The notes under the pieces: generated by a model | Database searches by the model: none | The model's input: the letters and a program-made list of their open reading frames with translations, nothing else | Told to the model about the DNA's origin: nothing | Shown: positions 17,914 to 26,135 of the stretch, piece by piece | How the letters are laid out: every line of letters starts with the position of its first letter | Position numbering within the stretch: position 1 is the first letter of the stretch | Program-made: the position numbers and the translations under genes | Assembly (NCBI GenBank): GCA_900215285.1 | Contig: OCMG01000004.1 | Coordinates: 2,154,001 to 2,218,000, forward strand | Length of the DNA: 64,000 nt | Source: Ensifer adhaerens | GTDB taxonomy: Bacteria > Pseudomonadota > Alphaproteobacteria > Rhizobiales > Rhizobiaceae | Direction of reading: 5' to 3'

Positions 17914-18019
17914 TTCGTCAAGTCGGGCGAAACGCGGCGTTGACAGCGCCGGCATTTGGTGGCTTCACTTTCTCCCCATCAGCACCACTTCGCAAAGTGG
18001 TGAACGTTGGGAGGCCATG

Positions 18020-18652
18020 ATGTCCATCGAAACCTGGTTGGCATTCGCTGCCGCAGCTGCGGTAATTCTTGTCATTCCGGGGCCGACCATCCTGCTCGTC
18101 GTGTCCTATTCGCTCGGCTATGGCCGCAGGACGGCGGCCGTGACCGCTTCCGGCGTGGCGCTCGGCGATTTTGTCGCGATGACCGCCTCGATGCTCGGCC
18201 TGGGTGCATTGCTCGCAACCTCCGCCGAGCTTTTCATGGTGCTGCGCTGGATCGGCGGCGCCTACCTGGTCTATCTCGGCATCAAGCTGTGGCGGGCCCC
18301 GATCCAGACCGGGCCGATCAGCGACAACGACAATCTACCGGAACGGAAGGGTCATCGAATCTTCCTCCACGCCTTCATGGTGACGGCGCTGAACCCCAAG
18401 AGCATCGTGTTTTTCGTGTCCTTCGTTCCGCAATTCATCGACAGGAACGCAGACTTCCTGCCGCAGATGGTGGTGATGGAAGCGACATTTGTGACACTTG
18501 CCACCCTTAACGCGCTGGGTTATGCCTTTCTCGCTGACCGAGCTCGAGGCTTTATTCGAAAAGCCTCAGTGCAGAAGACGGTCAACCGCACGGGTGGTGC
18601 CATGCTGATCTCCGCTGGCACCGTAACGGCCATATACAGCAGGGCTGCTTGA
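18020..18652 (+). CDS. LysE/RhtB-family amino-acid exporter
   Basis: A 210-residue integral membrane protein with about six helices. The family hallmark PGPTILLVVSYSLGYGRR lies in the first helix and loop, and FVSFVPQFID and the ALNPKSIVFF segment are also present. Such proteins export amino acids or related metabolites with the proton motive force; the substrate is unknown. Two ATGs are adjacent. I chose the second (18020) because GGGAGG at 18009-18014 is then 5 bases away, against 2 for the first. It stands alone between pfp and the SLT gene. Confidence 0.85.
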   Translation: MSIETWLAFAAAAAVILVIPGPTILLVVSYSLGYGRRTAAVTASGVALGDFVAMTASMLGLGALLATSAELFMVLRWIGGAYLVYLGIKLWRAPIQTGPISDNDNLPERKGHRIFLHAFMVTALNPKSIVFFVSFVPQFIDRNADFLPQMVVMEATFVTLATLNALGYAFLADRARGFIRKASVQKTVNRTGGAMLISAGTVTAIYSRAA

Positions 18653-18668
18653 TGCCTCTGTGGGCCGC

Positions 18669-18695
18669 TGTCAGAGCGCCAAATGGCGCCTGACA
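18669..18695. repeat. Hairpin downstream of the LysE-family gene
   Basis: TGTCAG-A-GCGCCA pairs with TGGCGCCTGACA across a 2-base loop, with one bulged A, 16 bases after the stop. There is no T-run, so it is either a weak terminator or a protein site. A second small inverted repeat CACGAAT/ATTCGTG lies at 18773-18793, in the leader of the next gene. Confidence 0.5.
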
Positions 18696-18864
18696 CGACT
18701 GCGCATCGCGCTTTGGGAAATCGATCACGATTTTCGCGCCGATGTGTTGGCGAATTCTCGCCACAAGTATAACACGAATTTGCCTTATTCGTGGTTAAGA
18801 GAGTATTATCAGAGCTGTCACGAAGATGTGATCGGCCTATGGGATCAACGGGGAAATCGACCGC

Positions 18865-19851
18865 GTGATTTTGAAGAAGACCGTCAAAACCGGCCTGGCC
18901 GCTACAGGAGTACTCTCGGCGCTGTTCGCCACGGGGTGCACCTCAGTTGTCAAGACACCGGTTGACCAGTTGATGTCGGAGCAGATCGTTGTTCCCTCGG
19001 CCAAGCCCGGAACGCAGATTGCAGGCATTCCCTCGGCAGACGATATTCAGGCCATGGCGCAGATGGAGACCGATGTCGCCAATGCCCGTGCAAAGGCCAT
19101 GGAAGAAAAGCGTGTGGCAGCGGCAGCCGCTCTTGCCGCGGCTCGTGAACAGGCCGCTCTTTGCGCGGCAAATGCCGCGAAGTCGGCTCCCACGGCTCCG
19201 CCTGCCGAAGGCGAGGCTGGAAAGACGTCCCGGGTAACGGCGGCGCCCGCACCCGCAGTGAACTGCCCGGCGCGGGCCGGCGACCCGGTCACGGCCGCAG
19301 CCGAAAAGGCTGGGCCAACGGTCGAGTTGGCCGAAGCGGTCAATATCCCGGCAACAAGCCCCAACTCGTCGCTGGCCTATGCTGCGCCGCCACTTCCGGC
19401 GACCAGCGATGCCTTCGCGGCGCAGTCAGCCGCCATGCAGTCTTCCGGACTGATCATGGCTGACGCGCCTGCTTCGATGACGATCGCCATGGCGCCCGGT
19501 GCGACGAACGACCGAATCAACCTGCTGATCTCGAAATATGCTTCCATGTATGGAGTGCCGGAAACGCTGGTTCATCGTGTCGCCAAGCGCGAAAGCACCT
19601 ATAATCCGCGGGCCCAGCATCGCGGCAATTACGGGCTCATGCAGATCCGCTACAACACGGCCAGAAGCCTCGGCTACGACGGTGCGCCGACCGGCCTGCT
19701 GGACGCCGAGACCAATCTGAAATACGCGGTAAAATATCTCCGTGGTGCCTGGATCGTGGCTGGCAAGAACGAGAAGGCCGCCGACTGGCTCTACCGCACC
19801 GGCTATTACTACGACGCAAAGCGCAAGGGGCTGCTGGACGATATCCAGTAA
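18865..19851 (+). CDS. Lytic transglycosylase-domain protein, probable lipoprotein
   Basis: A 328-residue exported protein. Hydrophobic residues 9-22 lead to FATGC (Cys25), a lipobox-like site with an unusual Ala at -3, so lipidation is likely but not certain. Residues about 60-205 form an Ala-rich, partly coiled linker. The C-terminal domain (about 215-320) is SLT-type, with catalytic-type Glu243 in VAKRESTYNP and the conserved GNYGLMQIRYNTARSLGY. It should cleave peptidoglycan at the outer membrane. Translation starts at a GTG preceded by GGGGAAA. It is monocistronic, with a terminator shared with the convergent serine hydrolase gene. Confidence 0.85.
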   Translation: MILKKTVKTGLAATGVLSALFATGCTSVVKTPVDQLMSEQIVVPSAKPGTQIAGIPSADDIQAMAQMETDVANARAKAMEEKRVAAAAALAAAREQAALCAANAAKSAPTAPPAEGEAGKTSRVTAAPAPAVNCPARAGDPVTAAAEKAGPTVELAEAVNIPATSPNSSLAYAAPPLPATSDAFAAQSAAMQSSGLIMADAPASMTIAMAPGATNDRINLLISKYASMYGVPETLVHRVAKRESTYNPRAQHRGNYGLMQIRYNTARSLGYDGAPTGLLDAETNLKYAVKYLRGAWIVAGKNEKAADWLYRTGYYYDAKRKGLLDDIQ

Positions 19852-19875
19852 AGCTGCCGCGCCGAATGGTTGAAG

Positions 19876-19911
19876 AAAAGACCCGGACTTTCTGAAAGTC
19901 CGGGTCTTTTT
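19876..19911. terminator. Bidirectional terminator
   Basis: A perfect 16-bp stem AAAAGACCCGGACTTT with a 3-base loop is followed by a T-run on the + strand and by TTTTCTTC on the minus strand. It ends the SLT gene and probably the convergent serine hydrolase gene. Confidence 0.9.
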
Positions 19912-19985
19912 ATGTCCGATGGCGGGGCCGGGGTGGCTTGCGGTCTGCCAGCCGCAAAACGCCACGCCCGTGATCTGGCCGTCTG

Positions 19986-21356
19986 TCAGTTCTTAAGCTT
20001 GCCGGCAATTGCCGCGAGCAAAGTTTGCGGGCGATATCCGAGTCGTGACGGCGTCAGGCCCATGCGGACCACGACGAGGTCGCGGGAGGGAACGATTGCC
20101 ACGGTCTGCCCATCATGACCCTGCAGCCAGAACGTATCGGCGGGAGCACCAAAACTGGCATTCGGCTCTTCGCCGGGCCCGGTCAACCAGGTCTGCATCT
20201 GCGTGTAAACCCCGTTGGAAGTCGAGTTTGCAGTTCGCATCATCTTCATGAAGTCTTCGCTGACGAGCCGCGTTCCGTCCCAGACGCCGTCCTGAAGAAG
20301 GAACTGGCCGATCCGCGCCCAGTCGCGCGCGGAGGCATAGAGATAGGAGCTCGCGGCGAAGGTATCGGTCTGGTCGAGTTCGAGCACGGCCGACTGCATG
20401 CCGAGCGGATTGAACAGCTCCTTGCGCGGGAAGGCGAGGGCGGTGGCCTTGTCCGGCATCTTGTTCATCCAGTAGCGCGCCATGACGACCGAGGCACCCG
20501 TGGAATAGTTGAACTGAGAATCCGGCTTGGCGACCAGCGGCTGGGAAATCGTGAACTTGGCCATGTCGGGCTGCAGGTAGAGCATCCGGGTCACATCGGA
20601 CACGTCACCGTAATCCTCGTTGAAGGCCAGCCCGCTCTCCATGCCGGCGATGCTCTTCAGGCTGATTTCCTTGCGCTCGTCCTTTGCCCATTCGGGGAAC
20701 AGATTCTTGTCGTCAACGGACAGCAAACCCATCAGCGCGGCGCGACCGGTGAGGATGGCGTTGACGGTCTTCGTCATCGACCAGCCGATCAGCGGGGTCT
20801 TGTCATCAAAGCCTGGCCCGTAGCTTTCCGCAACAATCCTGCCGTGATGGACCACGACGATCGCGCGCATGCCGGGGCCGCGTAGCGTGTCATCTGCGAG
20901 AATACCGGAGAGTGCGGGGTCGAAATTCGCGCCGGCATGGTTGCCCACCGGCCACTCCGCATTGGCGTCGGGGCTCGTGGGTTGTGGCGGCGCAGGCAGG
21001 GCGGTCGGTGCAATTGCCTCATCCGCCATGTTCGTGCAGCCGTAGCCGGGCCGATAGACCGAGCTGCGCGGGGCGGCGTAGCCGAGCAGGCGAGCGGTCA
21101 CCTTGCCCTTTTCCTTGTCGACATCCAGCATCACCGCTTTCAGGATGGGGTTGCCGGGAGCCTGAACGTCATCGGCCAGCACCTTTTGTGGATCGCGCCC
21201 GGCCAGGAACACGTTGGAGCAAGCGATCTTGGCAGCGTAGCTGTCGCCCACCTGCAGAAGCTCCGGTGGGGCGACGCGTATGGCCACGAGGAAAACGACG
21301 ACAGCAGCGACGAGCGCGCCGAACAGCCACTTCACCAGCTTGAAAACAATGCGCAT
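19986..21356 (-). CDS. Serine hydrolase of the beta-lactamase/class C-like family
   Basis: A 456-residue protein with an N-terminal membrane anchor (about residues 8-28), so the rest probably faces the periplasm. The penicillin-recognition fold shows SMTK (Ser193, Lys196), YSTG (Tyr284, in the Y-x-N position) and a late HDGQ (about 415) in place of KTG. This combination is typical of the esterase/peptidase branch (class C beta-lactamase-like, 6-aminohexanoate-hydrolase type) rather than true beta-lactamases. The substrate is unknown. The gene stands alone, convergent with the SLT gene and downstream of the GGDEF-EAL gene on the same strand (125 bases). Confidence 0.85.
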   Translation of the reverse strand: MRIVFKLVKWLFGALVAAVVVFLVAIRVAPPELLQVGDSYAAKIACSNVFLAGRDPQKVLADDVQAPGNPILKAVMLDVDKEKGKVTARLLGYAAPRSSVYRPGYGCTNMADEAIAPTALPAPPQPTSPDANAEWPVGNHAGANFDPALSGILADDTLRGPGMRAIVVVHHGRIVAESYGPGFDDKTPLIGWSMTKTVNAILTGRAALMGLLSVDDKNLFPEWAKDERKEISLKSIAGMESGLAFNEDYGDVSDVTRMLYLQPDMAKFTISQPLVAKPDSQFNYSTGASVVMARYWMNKMPDKATALAFPRKELFNPLGMQSAVLELDQTDTFAASSYLYASARDWARIGQFLLQDGVWDGTRLVSEDFMKMMRTANSTSNGVYTQMQTWLTGPGEEPNASFGAPADTFWLQGHDGQTVAIVPSRDLVVVRMGLTPSRLGYRPQTLLAAIAGKLKN

Positions 21357-21481
21357 GGAGCCTCCCGCAGCACCCCTCCCGTCGCGCAGCTACGCGCCGT
21401 CCACTCAGGGCTGCAGGTCCAGAATGAACAGCAAAGTCGCGTGCTTGTCCATGGCTGAACAATGTTGTCCGGGCGATTCTT

Positions 21482-23050
21482 TCAGGCGCGGCGGGCCACG
21501 TCTTCGGTCGCATGCGCGATGATGAAGTCGGCAACGGCGGAGGCAGGAATGGGGCTTGACGAGAGATAGCCCTGGACCTGAGAGGCGCCCCTGTGTCGAA
21601 CGAAGTCTATCGCGTTCTCCGTCCTGTCCGGACCATTGGCGTTGGCGACCTTGAGTGCAGCGCCAAACTGCATCATCGCGTCCATCAGTCCGGCGCCTTC
21701 GGCGTTGGTCAGGACGCTTTGTGTCAGCGAACGCTCCAGCTTTAGACCGTCGACATCCATCTTGATGACCTGATTGAGGGCGTGCAGCGCCAGTCCGAAA
21801 TCATGCAGCGTGACGCGCACGCCCAGCGCATGAAGCTGGGCCAGACGCGCCCGCACGCGCTCCATGCCCAGCACCACGACGCTCTCCGACAATTCGATCG
21901 TCAGGCGCTGCGGGGGAAGGCCGGACCGGTCGAGATAGCGCACCAGACGGGTCGGAAAGTTGTCATCTTCGAACTCGGCCTTCGAAATCGCGACGGAGAC
22001 CGCCGTGGGGCCCGGCCAGGTTGCAGCCTCCATGCAGGCTGCGTTCAGCATCCAGGCGTCGATCCGCCGCGTCAGGCCGCAACGTTCCGCTGCAGGCAGA
22101 AAACGCTCGGCGGTCAACAGGCCCTTTTGCGGATGCAACCAGCATAGCAGCGCTTCCATGGCGACGATCTTACCGTCGGCGGAGGACAGGATCGGCTGAA
22201 ATTCCAGCACGAATTGGCCTTCGTCAATGGCTTGCACCAGATCGCGTTCCATTTCCAGCCGGCTGAGCGAGGCCTCTGCCAGAACCTTGTCGTAAAACAT
22301 GTATGGAACGTCGGGCCGGTCCTTCGCGCTATACAGGGCGAGGTCGGCGCGTTGCATGACATCCTCGATGGTATCGCCGGGGCCTTTAGACTGGGCAATG
22401 CCCGTGCTCACGCCCACGCTGACCGTACCATCGCCAAGCCGCACCGGTTCGCAGACACGTTCGGCGATTTCCTCGCCCAGCTTCGCCAATGACGAATGGC
22501 CGTCAGGTTCATGCACGAGCACCGCGAATTCGTCACCGCCGAGGCGGAAGACGCTGGTGTTGCGGCCGGATTTCTCGAGCGTGGCAAGCCGTGCCGCGAT
22601 CTCGACCAGCAGTTGATCGCCAGCCTGATGGCCTTTCGTGTCATTGACAAGCTTGAACTTGTCGAGGTCCAGCAGCAGAAGGGCGTACGCCACGCCTTCG
22701 GCCGCAATCAGCCGCACCGCACTGTGAAAAGCGGCGCGGTTCTTGAGGCCCGTGAGATGGTCATGGAGCGCGTCGTGCAACAGCCGGCGCTCCTGTTCCT
22801 GTCGCTCGGCTTCCGCATGAAGCTGCCTGCGTCGATTGCGCGCAAACTGCAATGCGACGAGGCCCATCCAGACCGGCATTGCGGCAAGCGTGAATTGCGA
22901 AGGGTTTTGTAGCGCCCATTTCGCGAACGAGCCGCTGTAACCCGTATAAATTGCAATGGAATAAAATGTTGCGGGTAGAACCGCTCCGACTGCCGAACCA
23001 ACGAAAACATATCGTTGCTCAATCTTCGGCAGAAACGAATTTAACATCAT
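21482..23050 (-). CDS. GGDEF-EAL protein with degenerate EAL domain
   Basis: A 522-residue membrane protein. Two membrane helices (about 15-38 and 50-70) are followed by a GGDEF domain with an intact RLGGDEF (GGDEF at 171-175), so it could make c-di-GMP. The EAL domain begins MEALLCW (Glu299) but lacks several catalytic residues: the metal-ligand Asn is Ala354 (VSVAIS), the first Asp of DDFG is His416 (LHDFG), and the AEGVE segment reads VANANG. It is therefore probably not an active phosphodiesterase and may bind c-di-GMP or act structurally. ATG 23050 is chosen because AGGAG lies 7-8 bases upstream; it sits inside a small dyad TTTAACAT-C-ATGTTAAA. Divergent from btaA. Confidence 0.85.
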   Translation of the reverse strand: MMLNSFLPKIEQRYVFVGSAVGAVLPATFYSIAIYTGYSGSFAKWALQNPSQFTLAAMPVWMGLVALQFARNRRRQLHAEAERQEQERRLLHDALHDHLTGLKNRAAFHSAVRLIAAEGVAYALLLLDLDKFKLVNDTKGHQAGDQLLVEIAARLATLEKSGRNTSVFRLGGDEFAVLVHEPDGHSSLAKLGEEIAERVCEPVRLGDGTVSVGVSTGIAQSKGPGDTIEDVMQRADLALYSAKDRPDVPYMFYDKVLAEASLSRLEMERDLVQAIDEGQFVLEFQPILSSADGKIVAMEALLCWLHPQKGLLTAERFLPAAERCGLTRRIDAWMLNAACMEAATWPGPTAVSVAISKAEFEDDNFPTRLVRYLDRSGLPPQRLTIELSESVVVLGMERVRARLAQLHALGVRVTLHDFGLALHALNQVIKMDVDGLKLERSLTQSVLTNAEGAGLMDAMMQFGAALKVANANGPDRTENAIDFVRHRGASQVQGYLSSSPIPASAVADFIIAHATEDVARRA

Positions 23051-23133
23051 GTTAAATGCTCCTGGTCTGTGAGCGGACTCTAAAGCCGGAGCCGTTAACG
23101 AGTGCTTATCCGAGGCGGTTAATGCGGGGTGAA

Positions 23134-23151
23134 AGGTCATCAAACTGTAGC
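23134..23151 (+). promoter_or_regulatory. Pho-box-like element upstream of btaA
   Basis: AGGTCAT-N4-CTGTAGC resembles the PhoB site of rhizobia (CTGTCAT-type half-sites repeated every 11 bp). A third weaker half-site, CGTGACT, follows at 23156-23162. It lies 56 bases before the btaA ATG. btaAB of rhizobia is known to be induced by phosphate limitation, which makes the reading plausible, but the match is imperfect. Confidence 0.45.
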
Positions 23152-23206
23152 GAATCGTGACTATGACTGCGCCCGCTTTGAAGGATTTCAGTGGGGTTCA
23201 GCGCCG

Positions 23207-24454
23207 ATGACTGGTATTGCTCCGATTACCGGATACATAAAGAATACAAGGCTGAAGTCGGCCTTCATCAGACATCGCGCGCTCAGCGGCAAAGGCCTGT
23301 CCGAACGGCTCTTTGGCCTCATGTTTTCCGGGCTCGTTTATCCACAGATTTGGGAAGATCCGGCCGTGGATATCGAGGCGATGCAGATCGCGCCGCAACA
23401 CAGCATCGTCACGATCGGTTCCGGTGGTTGCAACATGCTCGCCTATCTCGCCGAGGGGCCGGCCCGCATCGATGTCGTTGACCTCAATCACCACCATGTT
23501 GCGCTGAACCGGCTCAAGCTGGCGGCATTCGAGACGTTGCCGTCCTATTCCGATCTGCGACGCATGTTCGCCGAGCCCGGCAATGCCGCGAATTCGGATG
23601 CATTCGACCGCTTCATTGCCCCGAGCCTCGACCTCGAGACTCTCAACTATTGGAACGGCCGTGACAAGCTCGGCCGTCGCCGCATTTCCACCTTCGATCG
23701 CAACATCTACCGGACAGGACTTCTGGGCCGGTTCATCGGAGCGGGGCATCTGGCCGCGCGCCTGCATGGCAAGACCTTCGACCGTCTCATGGCCGCCCGT
23801 ACGATGGAAGAACAGCGTGCCATCTTCGATCGCGAAATCGCACCGCTTTTCGACAGCGCTCTGGTGCGCTGGATCACGAGCCGCAAGAGCTCGCTTTTCG
23901 GTCTGGGCATTCCCCCGCAGCAATATGACGAGCTTGCCGGCAGCAGTGCTTCGGGCCATGTCGCGGATGTCTTGCGCGAGCGGTTGGAAAAGCTGGCCTG
24001 CGGGTTTCCGCTCAAGGACAATTACTTCGCCTGGCAGGCATTTTCCCGACGCTATCCGGCGATGCATGAGGGTAGTCTGCCGCTCTACCTGCATCCGGAT
24101 AATTTCTCCAAGATCCGTGCCAATGCGCACAGGGTCGAGGTGCATCACAAAAGTGTCACGGAGCTTCTGAAGCAGAAGCGCGCGGGATCTGTCGACCGCT
24201 TCGTCCTGCTCGATGCGCAGGACTGGATGACGGCGGCCCAGCTCAACGACCTCTGGAACGAGATCAACCGTGCGGCGGCTCCTGGCGCACGCGTGATTTT
24301 CCGCACGGCTGCGGTGGCGAGCCCGCTGGAAGCCAAGCTCGATCCGCGGACCCTTGAGGTCTGGGATTACCTGCCGGATCTTTCGAATGAATTGCTGGCT
24401 CGCGATCGCTCGGCGATCTATGGCGGGTTCCACGTCTACAGGAAGGCATCATGA
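23207..24454 (+). CDS. btaA: SAM:diacylglycerol 3-amino-3-carboxypropyltransferase
   Basis: A 415-residue enzyme (DUF3419 family) that moves the 3-amino-3-carboxypropyl group of SAM to diacylglycerol, giving diacylglyceryl-homoserine, the first step to the betaine lipid DGTS. A Rossmann-like SAM site is seen in SIVTIGSGGCNMLAYL followed by IDVVDLNHHHVALNRLK; conserved RLFGLMFSGLVYPQIWEDP and the late VLLDAQDWM also fit. The start at 23207 gives the usual N-terminus; an upstream frame start at 23129 would overlap the Pho-box-like site. btaB overlaps the stop by 4 bases. DGTS replaces phospholipids when phosphate is scarce. Confidence 0.93.
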   Translation: MTGIAPITGYIKNTRLKSAFIRHRALSGKGLSERLFGLMFSGLVYPQIWEDPAVDIEAMQIAPQHSIVTIGSGGCNMLAYLAEGPARIDVVDLNHHHVALNRLKLAAFETLPSYSDLRRMFAEPGNAANSDAFDRFIAPSLDLETLNYWNGRDKLGRRRISTFDRNIYRTGLLGRFIGAGHLAARLHGKTFDRLMAARTMEEQRAIFDREIAPLFDSALVRWITSRKSSLFGLGIPPQQYDELAGSSASGHVADVLRERLEKLACGFPLKDNYFAWQAFSRRYPAMHEGSLPLYLHPDNFSKIRANAHRVEVHHKSVTELLKQKRAGSVDRFVLLDAQDWMTAAQLNDLWNEINRAAAPGARVIFRTAAVASPLEAKLDPRTLEVWDYLPDLSNELLARDRSAIYGGFHVYRKAS

Positions 24455-25116
24455 CGGTTCTCGATACGAGCGGCATTGCCGTTGACGCTGATCATGCCGC
24501 GCGCATGGACCGGATGTACCGCACGCAACGCCACATCTACGATCTGACGCGGAAATACTACCTTCTCGGCCGCGATCGGACGATACGGGCGCTGGATGCT
24601 GAGCCGGGGCAGAGCATTCTGGAACTCGGCTGCGGCACGGGGCGTAACCTGGCTGTGGCGGGCGCCTTCTATCCCGGTTGCCGGCTATACGGGCTCGACA
24701 TTTCCGAGGAGATGCTGATCTCCGCCCGTGCGAAGCTGCCATCGGACGCTGTTCTGGTATCGGGCGACGCGTCGGATTTCTCCGCCGCCGATCTGGGGCC
24801 GGCCGGCTTTGACCGGATCATGATCTCCTATGCGCTGTCGATGATCCCGGCCTGGGAAGCGACAATCGACGCGGCGGTGGATGCGCTCAATCGGGGCGGG
24901 CAGCTGCACATCGTGGACTTCGGCCAGCAGGAAAAACTGCCGCGCTGGTTCCGGCGCATGCTGAAAGGCTGGCTTGCGCGCTTCCATGTCGATCCGCGCC
25001 GGGATCTCGATTCCGTTGTCGCAGCGGTCGCGAGACGGCACGGCTGCGCCTGCGATTTCCGTTCCCTCTATCGCGGCTATGCATGGTCGGCCACGATCAG
25101 GAAGCCCTCCGCGTAA
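24451..25116 (+). CDS. btaB: Diacylglyceryl-homoserine N-methyltransferase
   Basis: A 221-residue class I methyltransferase that adds three methyl groups to diacylglyceryl-homoserine to form DGTS. Motif I reads ILELGCGTGRNLAVAG, followed by LYGLDISEEML and a GGQLHIVDFGQQ strand. The N-terminal RMYRTQRHIYDLTRKYYLLGRD is characteristic of BtaB. ATG overlaps the btaA stop (ATGA), so the pair is translationally coupled. Together with btaA it forms a complete DGTS pathway. Confidence 0.93.
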   Translation: MTVLDTSGIAVDADHAARMDRMYRTQRHIYDLTRKYYLLGRDRTIRALDAEPGQSILELGCGTGRNLAVAGAFYPGCRLYGLDISEEMLISARAKLPSDAVLVSGDASDFSAADLGPAGFDRIMISYALSMIPAWEATIDAAVDALNRGGQLHIVDFGQQEKLPRWFRRMLKGWLARFHVDPRRDLDSVVAAVARRHGCACDFRSLYRGYAWSATIRKPSA

Positions 25117-25227
25117 CGGTTTATTTACCCTGTCATGATTGGCTGGAGGTCACGTCTTGACGGGCCTTCTTTACAACGTGCCCGAACAGGATAACATCCT
25201 TTCGACTCGTTGATTTGCGGGACTTTC

Positions 25228-26010
25228 ATGCGCCGTTTTGCCCTGGCTCTTCTGCCGCTTGCCGCCCTTGTCACCGGCTGCACGAGCACTGACTATGATC
25301 TGATGAAAACGGCGGCGGTGTCGTCGAAATTCCAGGACACCGATCCGCAGGATTTCGGCCTGCGCAGTCCGCACCGGCATCCCATCCACGGCATCGATGT
25401 CTCCAAGTACAACGATCACGTTGATTGGCAGACGGCAAAGAAGTCGGGAATTTCGTTTGCCTTCATCAAGGCCACGGAAGGCAAGGACCGGGTCGATCCG
25501 AAATTCGACGAGTTCTGGCGCGGGGCGAGGGCGGCTGGTGTCGCCTATGCTCCCTATCATTTCTATTATTTCTGCTCGACGCCTGACCAGCAGGCGGACT
25601 GGTTCATTGCCAACGTGCCGCGCGAAGCCGTCAAGCTGCCGCCGGTTCTCGATGCGGAATGGAATCCGGCATCGCCGACCTGCAAGCTGCGGCCCGATCC
25701 GGCTACCGTCCGTGCCGACATGAAGCGTTTCATGGACCGGCTTGAGGCCTATTACGGGAAGAAGCCGATTATCTACACCTCGGTCGATTTCCACCGCGAC
25801 AATTTCGTCGGCTATTTCAAGGACTATCAGTTCTGGCTCCGCTCCGTAGCCTCGCATCCCGAGGACAAGTATGCCGATCGCAAATGGGCTTTCTGGCAGT
25901 ACACGTCCACGGGCATCGTGCCGGGGGTCGGCGGAAAGACCGACATCAACGTCTTTGCGGGGACACAGGATAACTGGAAATCCTGGTTGGCATACGCCGA
26001 CGTGCGCTGA
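25228..26010 (+). CDS. GH25 lysozyme-like lipoprotein
   Basis: A 260-residue outer-membrane-type lipoprotein: the signal peptide ends in LVTGC, with Cys18 as the likely lipidated residue. The glycoside hydrolase 25 domain (about 52-255) has HGIDVSKYN (Asp57), KATEGKDRVDPKF and the acidic pair VLDAEW (Asp142, Glu144), all expected for an active muramidase. WAFWQYTSTG near the end is also typical. It cleaves the MurNAc-GlcNAc bond of peptidoglycan. An upstream TTG at 25210 is in frame, but ATG 25228 gives a clean signal peptide. A good terminator follows. Confidence 0.9.
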   Translation: MRRFALALLPLAALVTGCTSTDYDLMKTAAVSSKFQDTDPQDFGLRSPHRHPIHGIDVSKYNDHVDWQTAKKSGISFAFIKATEGKDRVDPKFDEFWRGARAAGVAYAPYHFYYFCSTPDQQADWFIANVPREAVKLPPVLDAEWNPASPTCKLRPDPATVRADMKRFMDRLEAYYGKKPIIYTSVDFHRDNFVGYFKDYQFWLRSVASHPEDKYADRKWAFWQYTSTGIVPGVGGKTDINVFAGTQDNWKSWLAYADVR

Positions 26011-26094
26011 GATCCTGATCTGTCATTGTGAGACATGCCGCCCGCCGCCCCTTTGAGGGGCTGGCAGGCGACACGCTCCGGGAGGATAGGGAGC

Positions 26095-26135
26095 GCGAAG
26101 CTGACCGAACCGCGTGATCAGCTTCGCATTTTTTT
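26095..26135 (+). terminator. Terminator after the GH25 gene
   Basis: A 10-bp stem GCGAAGCTGA/TCAGCTTCGC with a 13-base loop is followed by a run of seven T's that reaches the stop codon of the convergent dehydrogenase gene. Confidence 0.8.
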
